Below are positions 1 through 8,376 of a DNA stretch of 64,000 nucleotides, piece by piece (the stretch's first letter is position 1; every line of letters starts with the position of its first letter). The DNA comes from Bradyrhizobium sp. sGM-13 (GTDB taxonomy: Bacteria; Pseudomonadota; Alphaproteobacteria; Rhizobiales; Xanthobacteraceae). The DNA is taken from NCBI RefSeq assembly GCF_018398875.1, contig NZ_JAGWDK010000015.1, forward strand, positions 115,087 through 179,086. The letters are read 5' to 3'. The notes under the pieces were generated by a model. That model ran no database searches. It saw only the letters and a program-made list of their open reading frames with translations, and was not told the origin of the DNA. Made by a program: the position numbers and the translations under genes.

Positions 1-62
1 AAGCGAAACAGGCTCAGCGCCGGCGGTTGCCATTTCGCGAGCATCTTGTCGATTTGTTCCAT
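1..62 (-). CDS. 5' end of an unidentified gene, cut by the window edge
   Basis: An ATG at 60-62 on the minus strand opens a frame that runs off the left edge after 20 codons, beginning MEQIDKMLAKWQ. A good ribosome binding site (AGGGGGAC) lies about ten bases before the ATG. It sits downstream of greA on the same strand, beyond a terminator-like hairpin, so it probably has its own promoter in 63-387. Too little is visible to name a family. Confidence 0.5.
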   Translation of the reverse strand, partial: MEQIDKMLAKWQPPALSLFR

Positions 63-387
63 GTCCTAGTCCCCCTTTGTTTGACGCGCTAAAAACTTAG
101 CGCCACGAGATTACACGGTCTTGTCGGATCGCGTGTGATGCCGACACAACACCCCTGAGATTGAATCATTCCCCTTCACCGCGCCGCCTCGCGACATTGT
201 TGCGATTGCAGCGCAGCACGATGCCGCCTCGGCAGCAGCCTGCAGCTCATCGCCGCAAAATGCCGATGCTTCGCAACGCCGGCACGCCCCCGCTCCAGTT
301 AGTTATAGTCTATAAACATCGTCCGGGATTCGGATATTCTGAAATCCGCCGCACCACTACTCACATTCCCGTCAGGAAGGCGGCAAC
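63..387. other. Intergenic region upstream of the left-edge gene
   Basis: About 325 bases without a convincing gene. A 92-codon plus-strand frame crosses it but has no ribosome binding site or recognisable sequence. It should contain the promoter of the minus-strand gene at the left edge. No RNA gene or repeat was recognised. Confidence 0.35.
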
Positions 388-414
388 AAAAAAGCCGCGT
401 GGGAAACGCGGCTT
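388..414 (-). terminator. Rho-independent terminator downstream of greA
   Basis: A perfect 9-bp stem (AAGCCGCGT pairing with ACGCGGCTT) with a 5-nt loop. On the minus strand it is followed by a run of six U. It lies about 155 bases after the greA stop, beyond a dispersed repeat. Confidence 0.75.
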
Positions 415-443
415 TGTCGCAACAGTAACTTGCAGGTGACTAC

Positions 444-567
444 AGCATGATCCGGAAAAGTGGATACCGGTTTTCCCTCGCGACAAACGCCGAACGCGTT
501 TGCGCGGAGATCATGCTCGAATAAATGAGATAGGGCGGGATGACGATTCGAAGAACGTCATCGCGCT
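444..567. repeat. Dispersed palindromic repeat, family R5 (copy 1)
   Basis: Contains CATGATCCGGAAAAGTGG, an inverted GATCATGC, and a second arm with GACGATTCGAAGAACGTCAT. A shorter diverged copy with the same blocks in the same order lies at 38520-38613, before rpoD. This copy directly abuts the greA stop codon. Confidence 0.6.
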
Positions 568-1041
568 CTATCGCCACTCGACCTTGGTGATCTCGTAGGC
601 CTTGGCGCCGCCGGGAGCCACGACCTCCACGGTCGAGCCCTTCTTCTTGCCGATCAGGGCGCGCGCCAGCGGCGAGGTGATCGAGATGCGGCCCTTCTTG
701 GCGTCGGCTTCCGGTTCGCCGACGATCTGCCACACCGCTTTCTTTTCGGTGTCCTCGTCGACCAGTGTGACGGTCGCGCCGAACTTGACGGTGTCGCCGG
801 ACAGCTTCGAGATGTCGATGATGTCGGCGCGCGCGAGCTTGTCCTCGAGCTCGGCGATGCGGCCTTCGTTGTGCGACTGCTCTTCCTTGGCCGCGTGATA
901 TTCCGCGTTCTCGGAGAGATCGCCATGGGAGCGCGCCTCGGCGATATGCTCGATGATGCGCGGACGCTCCACCGACTGGCGCTGCTTCAATTCGATCTCC
1001 AGGGCGGCATACCCGCTAGCAGTCATCGGAACCTTGTCCAT
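568..1041 (-). CDS. greA: Transcription elongation factor GreA
   Basis: A secondary-channel factor that rescues backtracked RNA polymerase by stimulating cleavage of the nascent RNA. The 157-residue protein has the usual family length. The N-terminal coiled coil carries GDLSENAEY (residues 40-48), whose acidic D41 and E44 are the catalytic tip. The C-terminal FKBP-like domain contains SPLARALIGKKKG (123-135). The first of two adjacent ATGs (1044) is equally possible; AGGA and GGAAAG lie just upstream. It follows carB on the same strand after about 215 bases. Downstream come repeat R5 and a terminator. Confidence 0.95.
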   Translation of the reverse strand: MDKVPMTASGYAALEIELKQRQSVERPRIIEHIAEARSHGDLSENAEYHAAKEEQSHNEGRIAELEDKLARADIIDISKLSGDTVKFGATVTLVDEDTEKKAVWQIVGEPEADAKKGRISITSPLARALIGKKKGSTVEVVAPGGAKAYEITKVEWR

Positions 1042-1155
1042 CATCTCTTTCCGTCCTTCCCTCGTGCGAGCCGCCAAAAGTTGCGCGCACAAGCCACGCT
1101 TTCGATTTCGATCAGGCCCTTGAACTCGACACACGAACCCGCCAGCCCGTTGATT

Positions 1156-1246
1156 TAGGCCCCGTCAGGGGCCTTAAAACATCCAAACGGGCGGTGGGTT
1201 CCAGCCATGCCGGCTTATTGCCGATCGTTTCGCGGGCATTTTCGCC
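1156..1246. other. Two stem-loops between carB and greA
   Basis: AGGCCCC-GTCA-GGGGCCT at 1157-1174 and CGGGC-ATTTTC-GCCCG near 1232-1248. Neither has a U-run on the minus strand, so they are not clear terminators. They may protect the carB 3' end or cause pausing. Confidence 0.35.
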
Positions 1247-1256
1247 CGGTAAACGA

Positions 1257-4200
1257 TCAGTTTTCGGAAAAATAGCTCTGTAGCGTACGGACCTCAAGGT
1301 CCCCGCCCAGATAGGCCCGGATGCCCTGGGCGGCCGCCACAGCACCCGAAAGAGTGGTGTAATACGGCACTTTATGCAAGAGGGCAGCCCGCCGAAGCGA
1401 ACGGCTGTCGGCCAGCGCCTGCGGCCCCTCAGTGGTGTTGAAAACGAGCTGAATGTCGCCATTGGTGATGGCATCGACGATGTGCGGCCGCCCTTCCAGC
1501 ACCTTGTTAACCTTCTCGGTCGGAATCCCCTTGTCGGTGAGGAAGCGCTGGGTGCCCGAGGTGCCCATCACCTTGAAGCCGAGCGAGTGCAAGAGCCGGA
1601 CCGCCTCGGCGATACGGGTCTTGTCGATCTCGCGCACCGAGACGAAAACGGTGCCCTTGCGCGGCACGCGGGTGCCGCCGCCGAGCTGGCTTTTTGCGAA
1701 CGCCACCTCGAACGAGCGGTCGATGCCCATCACCTCGCCGGTCGAGCGCATCTCCGGACCAAGCACGGTATCGACGCCGGGGAAGCGCGCGAAGGGGAAG
1801 ACCGACTCTTTGACGCCGACATGGCCGAGCTTCTTCTTCTTCAGCTTGAAATCGGCGAGCTTCTCGCCGGCCATGATCCGTGCCGCGATCTTCGCCACCG
1901 GCGTGCCGACGACCTTGGCGACGAACGGAACGGTGCGCGACGCCCGCGGATTGACCTCGAGCACGTAGATCTCGCCGTCCTTGATCGCATATTGCACGTT
2001 CATCAGCCCGACCACGTCGAGGCCGAGTGCGAGCTCGCGGGTTTGCCGCTCGAGCTCCTCGATCATCTTCGCATCCAGCGAATGCGGCGGCAGCGAACAG
2101 GCGGAATCGCCGGAGTGAATGCCGGCTTCCTCGATGTGTTCCATGATGCCGACGATGAAGGTGTCCTTGCCGTCGCACAGGCAGTCGACGTCGATCTCGG
2201 TGGCATCGGACAGATAGCGGTCGAACAATAGCGGGTTCTTGCCGAGCACGGTGTTGATCTGCCCGGTCTTGTCGTTGGGGTAGCGCGCCTTGACGTCGGC
2301 CGGCACCAGCTCGGGTAGCGTCCCGAGCAGGTAATCGTCGAGCTGCGTTTCCTCGCGGATGATCTGCATCGCGCGGCCGCCCAGCACGTAGGACGGGCGC
2401 ACCACCAGTGGCAGGCCGAGATCGGCCGACACCAGCCGCGCCTGCTCGACCGAATAGGCGATGCCGTTCTTGGGCTGCTTTAACTTTAGTTTGTCGAGAA
2501 CGCGCTTGAAACGGTCGCGGTCCTCGGCGAGATCGATGGCGTCGGGCGAGGTGCCGAGGATCGGCACGTTGGCGGCTTCCAGCGCGCGCGCCAACTTCAG
2601 TGGCGTCTGGCCGCCGAACTGCACGATCACGCCGTGCAGCGTGCCGTTCTGCCGCTCGGTGGCGACGATTTCCAGCACGTCCTCGGCAGTGAGCGGCTCG
2701 AAATACAGCCGGTCGGCGGTGTCGTAGTCGGTCGACACCGTCTCCGGATTGCAGTTGATCATGATGGTTTCATACCCGGCATCGTCGAGCGCGAAGCAGG
2801 CGTGGCAGCAGCAATAGTCGAATTCGATGCCCTGGCCGATCCGGTTCGGGCCACCGCCGAGGATGATGACCTTCTTGCGGTCCGAGGGCGCGCTCTCATC
2901 CGCCAGCGCGCCCGCAAACGGCGCTTCATAGCTCGAATACATGTAGGCGGTGGGGGAGGCGAATTCGGCGGCGCAGGTGTCGATGCGCTTGAAAGCGGGG
3001 CGTACGCCGAGCGCGTGACGCTTCGCGGTGATCTCGGCTTCGGTGGATTCAGACAGCACGGCAAGCCGTGCGTCGGAAAAGCCCATCGCCTTCAGCATGC
3101 GCATGCCATAACCGTTCGGCGGCAGGCCGTGCGTCCTGATCTTCGCTTCCATGTCGATGATGCCGCGCATCTCGGCGAGGAACCACGGATCGATCTTGCA
3201 GGAATTGAAGATCTCTTCGTTCGACCAGCCGAGCCGCATCGCCTGCGCCACCTGCAGAATGCGGTTCGGCGTCGGCGTGCCCAACGCGGCGCGGATCGCG
3301 TTCTTGTCGTCGCCGCGCCCTAACCCCTCGATCTCGATCTCGTCGAGCCCGGTCAGTCCGGTCTCGAGCCCGCGCAACGCCTTCTGCAGGCTCTCCTGGA
3401 ACGTGCGGCCGATCGCCATGACTTCGCCGACCGACTTCATCGAGGTCGTCAGCGTGGCGGAGGCGCCGGGAAATTTTTCGAACGCAAAGCGGGGGACCTT
3501 GGTTACGACATAGTCGATGGTCGGCTCGAACGAGGCGGGCGTGGCGCCGCCGGTGATGTCGTTGGCGATTTCATCGAGCGTGTAGCCGACCGCGAGCTTG
3601 GCGGCGACTTTTGCGATCGGAAAGCCGGTGGCTTTTGATGCGAGCGCCGAGGAGCGCGACACGCGCGGGTTCATCTCGATCACCACCATGCGGCCGTCTT
3701 CGGGGTTGACGCCGAACTGCACGTTGGATCCGCCGGTCTCCACGCCGATTTCGCGCAGCACCGCGATCGAGGCATCGCGCATGATCTGGTATTCTTTGTC
3801 GGTCAGCGTCAGCGCCGGCGCGACAGTGATGGAATCGCCGGTGTGCACGCCCATCGGATCGAGGTTCTCGATCGAGCAGACGATGATGCAATTGTCCTTC
3901 TTGTCGCGCACCACCTCCATCTCGAACTCTTTCCAGCCGAGCACGGATTCCTCGATCAGCACTTCGTTGGTCGGGGAAGCGTCGAGCCCGCGTTCGATGA
4001 TGTCGAGGAATTCTTCCTTGTTGTAGGCGATGCCGCCGCCGGTGCCGCCCATGGTGAAGGATGGGCGGATGATCGCGGGCAGCCCGATTTCGGACAGCGC
4101 CATCAGCGCCTCGCCGAGCGCGTGCTCCTGGTAACGCTTGCGGCGCTCGTTTTCGCCGATCGTCCATTGCCGTTCGAGCTCATCCAGCGCGTCGCCGGAT

Positions 4201-4721
4201 AGCTTCTCGCGTTCGGCGAGGTATTTGTCGCGATAGGACTTTTTCAGCGCCGAGGCATTGGCGAGCCGCGATTTCGGCGTCTGAAGACCGATCTTCTCCA
4301 TCGCGTTGCGGAAGAGCTGGCGGTCTTCGGCCTTGTCGATCGCGTCAGCGGTGGCGCCGATCATCTCGACGTCGAATTTGTCGAGCGTGCCCTGACGGCG
4401 CAGCGACAGCGCACAGTTCAGCGCGGTCTGCCCGCCCATGGTCGGCAACAGCGCAAAGCCGCCGGGGATGACGTAGCGCTCCTTCTCGATGATCTTGGCG
4501 ACGATTTCGGGCGTGATCGGCTCGATATAGGTCGCATCAGCCAATTCCGGATCGGTCATGATCGTGGCCGGATTGGAATTGACGAGGACGATACGGTAGC
4601 CCTCTTCCTTCAGCGTCTTCACCGCCTGGGTGCCGGAATAATCGAATTCGCAGGCCTGGCCGATCACGATGGGACCGGCGCCGATGATCAGGATGGTGGA
4701 GATATCTGTTCTTTTGGGCAT
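1257..4721 (-). CDS. carB: Carbamoyl-phosphate synthase large subunit
   Basis: Makes carbamoyl phosphate from glutamine-derived ammonia, bicarbonate and two ATP, for pyrimidine and arginine synthesis, as a complex with CarA. At 1154 residues it is about 80 longer than the E. coli protein, partly through a charged insertion near residues 160-210, as in related alphaproteobacteria. It begins MPKRTDISTILIIGAGPIVI. Two ATP-grasp halves are visible, each with a GGGPxxIGQ-type start (the second reads IILGGGPNRIGQGIEFDY) and glycine-rich loops such as GGTGGG. The C-terminal MGS-like allosteric domain ends in SYFSEN. carA lies far away at 22086-23276. A terminator-like hairpin sits about 30 bases before the start codon. 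Confidence 0.98.
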   Translation of the reverse strand: MPKRTDISTILIIGAGPIVIGQACEFDYSGTQAVKTLKEEGYRIVLVNSNPATIMTDPELADATYIEPITPEIVAKIIEKERYVIPGGFALLPTMGGQTALNCALSLRRQGTLDKFDVEMIGATADAIDKAEDRQLFRNAMEKIGLQTPKSRLANASALKKSYRDKYLAEREKLSGDALDELERQWTIGENERRKRYQEHALGEALMALSEIGLPAIIRPSFTMGGTGGGIAYNKEEFLDIIERGLDASPTNEVLIEESVLGWKEFEMEVVRDKKDNCIIVCSIENLDPMGVHTGDSITVAPALTLTDKEYQIMRDASIAVLREIGVETGGSNVQFGVNPEDGRMVVIEMNPRVSRSSALASKATGFPIAKVAAKLAVGYTLDEIANDITGGATPASFEPTIDYVVTKVPRFAFEKFPGASATLTTSMKSVGEVMAIGRTFQESLQKALRGLETGLTGLDEIEIEGLGRGDDKNAIRAALGTPTPNRILQVAQAMRLGWSNEEIFNSCKIDPWFLAEMRGIIDMEAKIRTHGLPPNGYGMRMLKAMGFSDARLAVLSESTEAEITAKRHALGVRPAFKRIDTCAAEFASPTAYMYSSYEAPFAGALADESAPSDRKKVIILGGGPNRIGQGIEFDYCCCHACFALDDAGYETIMINCNPETVSTDYDTADRLYFEPLTAEDVLEIVATERQNGTLHGVIVQFGGQTPLKLARALEAANVPILGTSPDAIDLAEDRDRFKRVLDKLKLKQPKNGIAYSVEQARLVSADLGLPLVVRPSYVLGGRAMQIIREETQLDDYLLGTLPELVPADVKARYPNDKTGQINTVLGKNPLLFDRYLSDATEIDVDCLCDGKDTFIVGIMEHIEEAGIHSGDSACSLPPHSLDAKMIEELERQTRELALGLDVVGLMNVQYAIKDGEIYVLEVNPRASRTVPFVAKVVGTPVAKIAARIMAGEKLADFKLKKKKLGHVGVKESVFPFARFPGVDTVLGPEMRSTGEVMGIDRSFEVAFAKSQLGGGTRVPRKGTVFVSVREIDKTRIAEAVRLLHSLGFKVMGTSGTQRFLTDKGIPTEKVNKVLEGRPHIVDAITNGDIQLVFNTTEGPQALADSRSLRRAALLHKVPYYTTLSGAVAAAQGIRAYLGGDLEVRTLQSYFSEN

Positions 4722-4747
4722 CGGCTCTCAGACTGGATTTTGGGCAC

Positions 4748-4775
4748 AAAAAAAGGGCGCGCAGCCGCGCGTCCC
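4748..4775 (-). terminator. Terminator or attenuator just upstream of carB
   Basis: On the minus strand a GC-rich stem (GGG-CGCGC paired with GCGCG-T-CCC, one bulge, 4-nt loop) is followed by seven U. It lies about 27-55 bases before the carB ATG. It may end the upstream tRNA transcript or attenuate carB; the sequence alone does not decide. Confidence 0.6.
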
Positions 4776-4869
4776 CTAAGCCAAGAGCGCGGGTCACCCT
4801 CGCGCGCGGGTGGTCTTTAGACCAGATTCCGCACCCGCGAAACCCCCAAAAACGGGCCATCAACGGGGA

Positions 4870-4975
4870 ATTCAGGGGTTTGGCGCTCGGTCCGCCTTCG
4901 CTCTTTGGGGGGGGGGCCCAGTCCGTCTACGCTTTCGCTTTGCTCAAGCTACGCCGGACACGTTTGCCCCACCGG
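4870..4975. repeat. Repeat-like intergenic stretch with a G10 tract
   Basis: Contains TCCGCCTTCGCTC and TACGCTTTCGCTTTGCTCAAGC blocks resembling the hairpin arm in repeat R3 (21380-21425). A run of ten G at 4907-4916 separates them. It looks like decayed repeat sequence between the tRNA and carB. Confidence 0.4.
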
Positions 4976-5019
4976 TCTCTGGCGTGGCTGCGCCACGCAT
5001 AGCCCGTCAGGGCGAAGCG

Positions 5020-5095
5020 TGGAGGCCCGGCCTGGATTTGAACCAGGATAAAGAGCATTGCACTGCTCCCGCGTCGACGCTTCCGCCACCGGGCC
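5020..5095 (-). tRNA. tRNA-Cys (GCA)-like gene with atypical D arm and anticodon loop
   Basis: Seventy-six bases including an encoded CCA. The 7-bp acceptor stem (GGCCCGG/CCGGGCC) is perfect, the T arm is canonical (CCTGG-TTCAAAT-CCAGG), and the discriminator base is U73, a known cysteine identity base. The anticodon arm presents T-GCA-A, which reads cysteine codons. Two features are unusual. The D loop (GAAGCGTCGA on a 3-bp GCG/CGC stem) lacks the usual G18-G19. The anticodon loop is 8 nt on a 5-bp stem, or 6 nt if the flanking A-T pairs, instead of 7. It could be a functional minor isoacceptor or a decaying tRNA. Confidence 0.72.
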
Positions 5096-5174
5096 GTGGC
5101 AATCATTGCCCATCACGGCGCGGTGAACCATCCTTACCGTGCTTTAGGGTTAACAACCTCTACGCGCGTTGTGC

Positions 5175-5879
5175 TCAATGGCGTTGGAATGCGTGCCGCG
5201 CGACGAACGTCATCCGCCACGGGTTGTGGCCGATATTCTGATGCGCGCGGGAGGCGGTGAAGCCTGCGGCCGCGAGCTTCTCGATCATCTCGTCTTCACG
5301 GTAGCGCTGCAGCCCGACGCGCGTGCGTAGCTGGCGGTAGTCCGACAGCGCCGTGCTCGCAAGGCCATACAGCGCGTCTTTCAGGAAGCCGTGCGCGGCG
5401 GCGAATTTCAAGAGCGCCAGCACGTCTCTGGCCATGCCGACGTCCGGCCGCAGGATATCGCCGAGCACCAGGCGACCGTTGGGCTTCAACAACCGGCGAA
5501 TGACGGCAAGCGCCGAATCCAGCTCCCCACGCGTCATGTATTGCGCGACCGAATTCATGACGACGAGGTCGACCGAGCTTTCCGCCATTCGCGTGAGATC
5601 CTCGAGCGAGCGGACGCGGATCTTGGTGTTCGGCGCAAAACGCGCGATCAGCCGGCCGCGGACGCCGGGCGCCGGTTCGGCCAGATAGAGTTTTGCGCAG
5701 GCGTCCGCCACCTTGGCAGCCGACAGCGCTTCGCCGCAAGCATAGTCCAGCACGACCGCGTCGGGCGAAGCGATATAGCTGATGATATCGCGCGCGATGA
5801 TCTGGAAATGCAGGTCGCGATGCAGCCTGCTCACATAAATCGTATGCGTGGAATCGTAATAGTCGATCCATTCGTCCAT
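5175..5879 (-). CDS. Class I SAM-dependent methyltransferase
   Basis: A 234-residue Rossmann methyltransferase of unknown substrate. Motif I is VVLDYACGEA near residues 43-52. A later acidic strand with LVVMNSVAQYM and a KPNGRLVLGD post-motif follow the usual order. An upstream in-frame GTG (5927) would add 16 proline-rich residues; the ATG before DEWIDYYDSTH is preferred, although neither has a strong binding site. It is transcribed toward the tRNA and lies divergently from dps. Confidence 0.75.
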   Translation of the reverse strand: MDEWIDYYDSTHTIYVSRLHRDLHFQIIARDIISYIASPDAVVLDYACGEALSAAKVADACAKLYLAEPAPGVRGRLIARFAPNTKIRVRSLEDLTRMAESSVDLVVMNSVAQYMTRGELDSALAVIRRLLKPNGRLVLGDILRPDVGMARDVLALLKFAAAHGFLKDALYGLASTALSDYRQLRTRVGLQRYREDEMIEKLAAAGFTASRAHQNIGHNPWRMTFVARHAFQRH

Positions 5880-6001
5880 CGCAGTCGGGTCCGGCAAAAC
5901 TGGGGGTTCCGGTAACGGAACCGGCACCTAGGTGGGGCGTTAGACGGTCCGGCGCTCCCTGCCAATGCCGTCGTGCCCAATTCCTAACAGGAAGGTTCAA
6001 C

Positions 6002-6535
6002 GTGAGCAAAACCAGCAATAAATCCGACAAGGTATCCGCCGACCTCGATACGCCGACCGACCTGCCGCCGGCCGCCGTGGACAAGATCTCGGCCTCGCTC
6101 AATACGCTGCTGGCGGACGCGTTTGCGCTCTATCTGAAGACCAAGAACTTCCACTGGCACGTCAGCGGCCGTCATTTCCGCGACTATCACCTTATGCTGG
6201 ACGAGCAGTCGGAAGCGATCTTCGCCACCACCGACCAACTCGCTGAACGGGTCCGCAAACTTGGCGGCACCACGCTGCGCTCGGTCGGGCAGGTTGCCAA
6301 GCTGCAGACCATCAAGGACAATAACGAGGACTACGTGCCGCCGCGCGAAATGCTGCGCGAGCTGATGGAAGACAACAAGCATGTGGCGGCGGCGATGCGC
6401 AAGGCGCACAAGCTCGCCGACGAGCACGAGGATTCCGGCACTGCGGGCCTGCTCGAGACCTTCATCGACGAGACCGAGCGCCGCACGTGGTTCCTGTTCG
6501 AGGCCAGCCGCCAGGAAGGCGCCAACGTGGCATAA
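6002..6535 (+). CDS. dps: Dps-family DNA-binding ferritin-like protein
   Basis: A stationary-phase and oxidative-stress protein that forms a 12-subunit shell, oxidises ferrous iron with peroxide and shields DNA. It has 177 residues. The inter-subunit ferroxidase ligands are all present at positions matching the E. coli numbering: H51, H63, D67, D78 and E82, within KNFHWHVSGRHF and the following helix. The lysine- and serine-rich N-terminal tail could contact DNA. It starts with GTG after AGGAAGG about nine bases upstream. It is divergent from the methyltransferase and monocistronic. Confidence 0.93.
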   Translation: MSKTSNKSDKVSADLDTPTDLPPAAVDKISASLNTLLADAFALYLKTKNFHWHVSGRHFRDYHLMLDEQSEAIFATTDQLAERVRKLGGTTLRSVGQVAKLQTIKDNNEDYVPPREMLRELMEDNKHVAAAMRKAHKLADEHEDSGTAGLLETFIDETERRTWFLFEASRQEGANVA

Positions 6536-6715
6536 TTCTCTCACCGTCTCTCGTGTGGGAGTGGGTTCGCCGACGGGTGGCGCCAGGCGCTGCCCGATCA
6601 GATATTCCCGCCGTCTCCCGGTCGACCTTGATCGCCGTGCGGACCCAAATTAAGGGTGGCTTCCCGGGCAGGTTCCGCTACGATGCTGATGCGCGAGACT
6701 AGCGGGAAGCCTGCG

Positions 6716-7024
6716 ATGCCTATCACCTTTTCGATGATCGTTTTGAACTCCCAGTTGGTCGTTGCGGTGGCAGACGGAGTGCCGAACTTCGATATTGTCC
6801 GAAGTTGCAGGCTCGACGTTGCCGCCACCACTGGCCTCTCCGTTGATCAGTCGCTGAAGAGTTGCGTGAGCGATGAGCAGAAAGCGAAGCGGCAGCTCGC
6901 AAGCCAATGGCCGAAATTCCCCGCGCCAAGCCGGGTGAGCTGCATCTCGCAAGAGAGCATCGGGGGCACGCCGAGCTACGTCAGCTTGCTGACCTGTCTG
7001 CAGATAGGTCAGTGGGCCAGATGA
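6716..7024 (+). CDS. Small conserved protein, possibly exported
   Basis: A 102-residue frame in which NFDIVRSC, a DEQKAKRQLASQW stretch and the end GGTPSYVSLLTCLQ resemble, from memory, a hypothetical family common in Bradyrhizobium. Function is unknown. The N-terminus is hydrophobic (MIVLNSQLVVAVADG) and could be a signal segment. GGGAAG lies eight bases before the chosen ATG; an upstream ATG at 6683 is also in frame. Three cysteines are visible. It is convergent with the porin-like gene. Confidence 0.55.
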   Translation: MPITFSMIVLNSQLVVAVADGVPNFDIVRSCRLDVAATTGLSVDQSLKSCVSDEQKAKRQLASQWPKFPAPSRVSCISQESIGGTPSYVSLLTCLQIGQWAR

Positions 7025-7094
7025 TGCCCGGCGTGTTTTCGCCGTCAGTCGCCAGGATGGAATGAACGCAGTTCGCCGCCATCAGCGCGGGCGG

Positions 7095-8183
7095 CTACTT
7101 CGTCACCACCCGGCGCGCCGGCGTCAGCGTGCTGGTGGGCGCCATTGGCGAGATTGAGAACGTCAGCCAGGTATTCCACCCCGAAGGCCGGTTCTCGGCT
7201 GCGAATTCGCCATAGCCTTTCAGGTTGAGATATCCCTGCATGTCGCCGACCGGGAAAAGGATTCCGATCTGCGGACCAATGCCGAAGACACGCGACCGGA
7301 ACCCGCCGAGCGCCGGATGCTGACCGAAGTCGTCCGTGATTTGCTGATATCCATATCCGACGAAGCCGACGAAAACCTGCTTGGAAAGAAATTGCGAGAT
7401 TCCCCAATCGACGTGGAAGTCGATCCCGTTCTGGTATTGGGTGTGAGTATTCTTGAAGTTGTAAGTAAATCCGGCGACAGCGGAGAATTCGTGCCCTGCG
7501 GCGGGATTGAAGTAAGTGTAGCCGCCGCCCGCGTCGATCGCCGCGTGACCAATGCCGATGTTGCTGAGACGGGCGGGATCGTAAGCGCCCACCGGAATAT
7601 CTCCGGTCAGGTAAGTCATGAAGTTGTGCACGCCGGCATTCCACTTCAACGTGGCCTGCGGATAGAGGTCGCCGACCGAAGTGAGTGAATCCGAAATGCT
7701 CCCCATGCGGGTCACCACCAGCGGTCCGACGGCAGCGGTGAGCGTTCCGTCGATGCCGGTGCTTGCCCTGCCGAATATGCCGGTGACACCGATGGCCAAT
7801 TGGCCGCCAAGTACTGGCGTGCCGAAAGTGTAAGTGGGATTCAGAAGAATCAGATCGGCCTGTGCGTTCAGACTGGCATTGAAATCGACGTTCACCGTTG
7901 CCGGGAATCTACCGATCTGGATTTGCCTTGCCGCGGCGACGGCGCCAGATGCTTCGACCGAGGTGTGGTAATACACCGCGGCCATGGACCAGCCCGGCAC
8001 CTGAGGTGTCGCGGCAAGGCTGGAGAAGCGTCCGGGAAGCCAGTACGAAACACCACTCTCGTCGGCGTATGCCGCGTGGGACACGAAGCCGAGCAGCGCC
8101 ACGGCAGCGCTGAAACTTGCGTGGATCAGCCAACGCCGAGATTTTCGCTTGCGAGATTCTCGCTTGGATGTGTCGCGTGTCAT
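7095..8183 (-). CDS. Outer-membrane channel-like protein (MetA-pathway/SphA type)
   Basis: A 362-residue exported protein with a basic N-terminus and a signal peptide ending near AAYADES. The remainder is glycine- and aromatic-rich with alternating beta pattern, including YPQATLKWNAG and GYTYFNPAAGHEFSAVAGF. This matches the family annotated 'putative MetA-pathway of phenol degradation', thought to be an outer-membrane barrel for hydrophobic compounds. Substrate is not deducible. It is the most downstream gene of the minus-strand envelope block. Confidence 0.75.
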   Translation of the reverse strand: MTRDTSKRESRKRKSRRWLIHASFSAAVALLGFVSHAAYADESGVSYWLPGRFSSLAATPQVPGWSMAAVYYHTSVEASGAVAAARQIQIGRFPATVNVDFNASLNAQADLILLNPTYTFGTPVLGGQLAIGVTGIFGRASTGIDGTLTAAVGPLVVTRMGSISDSLTSVGDLYPQATLKWNAGVHNFMTYLTGDIPVGAYDPARLSNIGIGHAAIDAGGGYTYFNPAAGHEFSAVAGFTYNFKNTHTQYQNGIDFHVDWGISQFLSKQVFVGFVGYGYQQITDDFGQHPALGGFRSRVFGIGPQIGILFPVGDMQGYLNLKGYGEFAAENRPSGWNTWLTFSISPMAPTSTLTPARRVVTK

Positions 8184-8376
8184 TTGTCTGCCCCAAATGG
8201 CCGGAGATCACATTGCAACCACAGACGAGGTCAGGAGCCTCGCCAAACGTCCGCTTCGCCTCGATAGCCGCCGCGACAAGGGTTGCGTACATGCTACCAG
8301 AAGTAGCCGTTGTAATGCTGCATCAGTCGTCTGAAATCGTCCGGTCGCAAGACCGCGTAGGTTGCTGCTGATGCTA

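Noticed and set aside
161..439. 92-codon plus-strand frame downstream of greA
   Set aside because: It runs through the greA terminator hairpin and is proline/arginine-rich without a binding site.
1156..1178. Stem-loop AGGCCCC/GGGGCCT as a carB terminator
   Set aside because: No U-run follows it on the minus strand, so it is reported only as a stem-loop.
1374..2231. 285-codon plus-strand frame opposite carB
   Set aside because: It mirrors the carB reading frame in high-GC DNA; no ribosome binding site or family resemblance.
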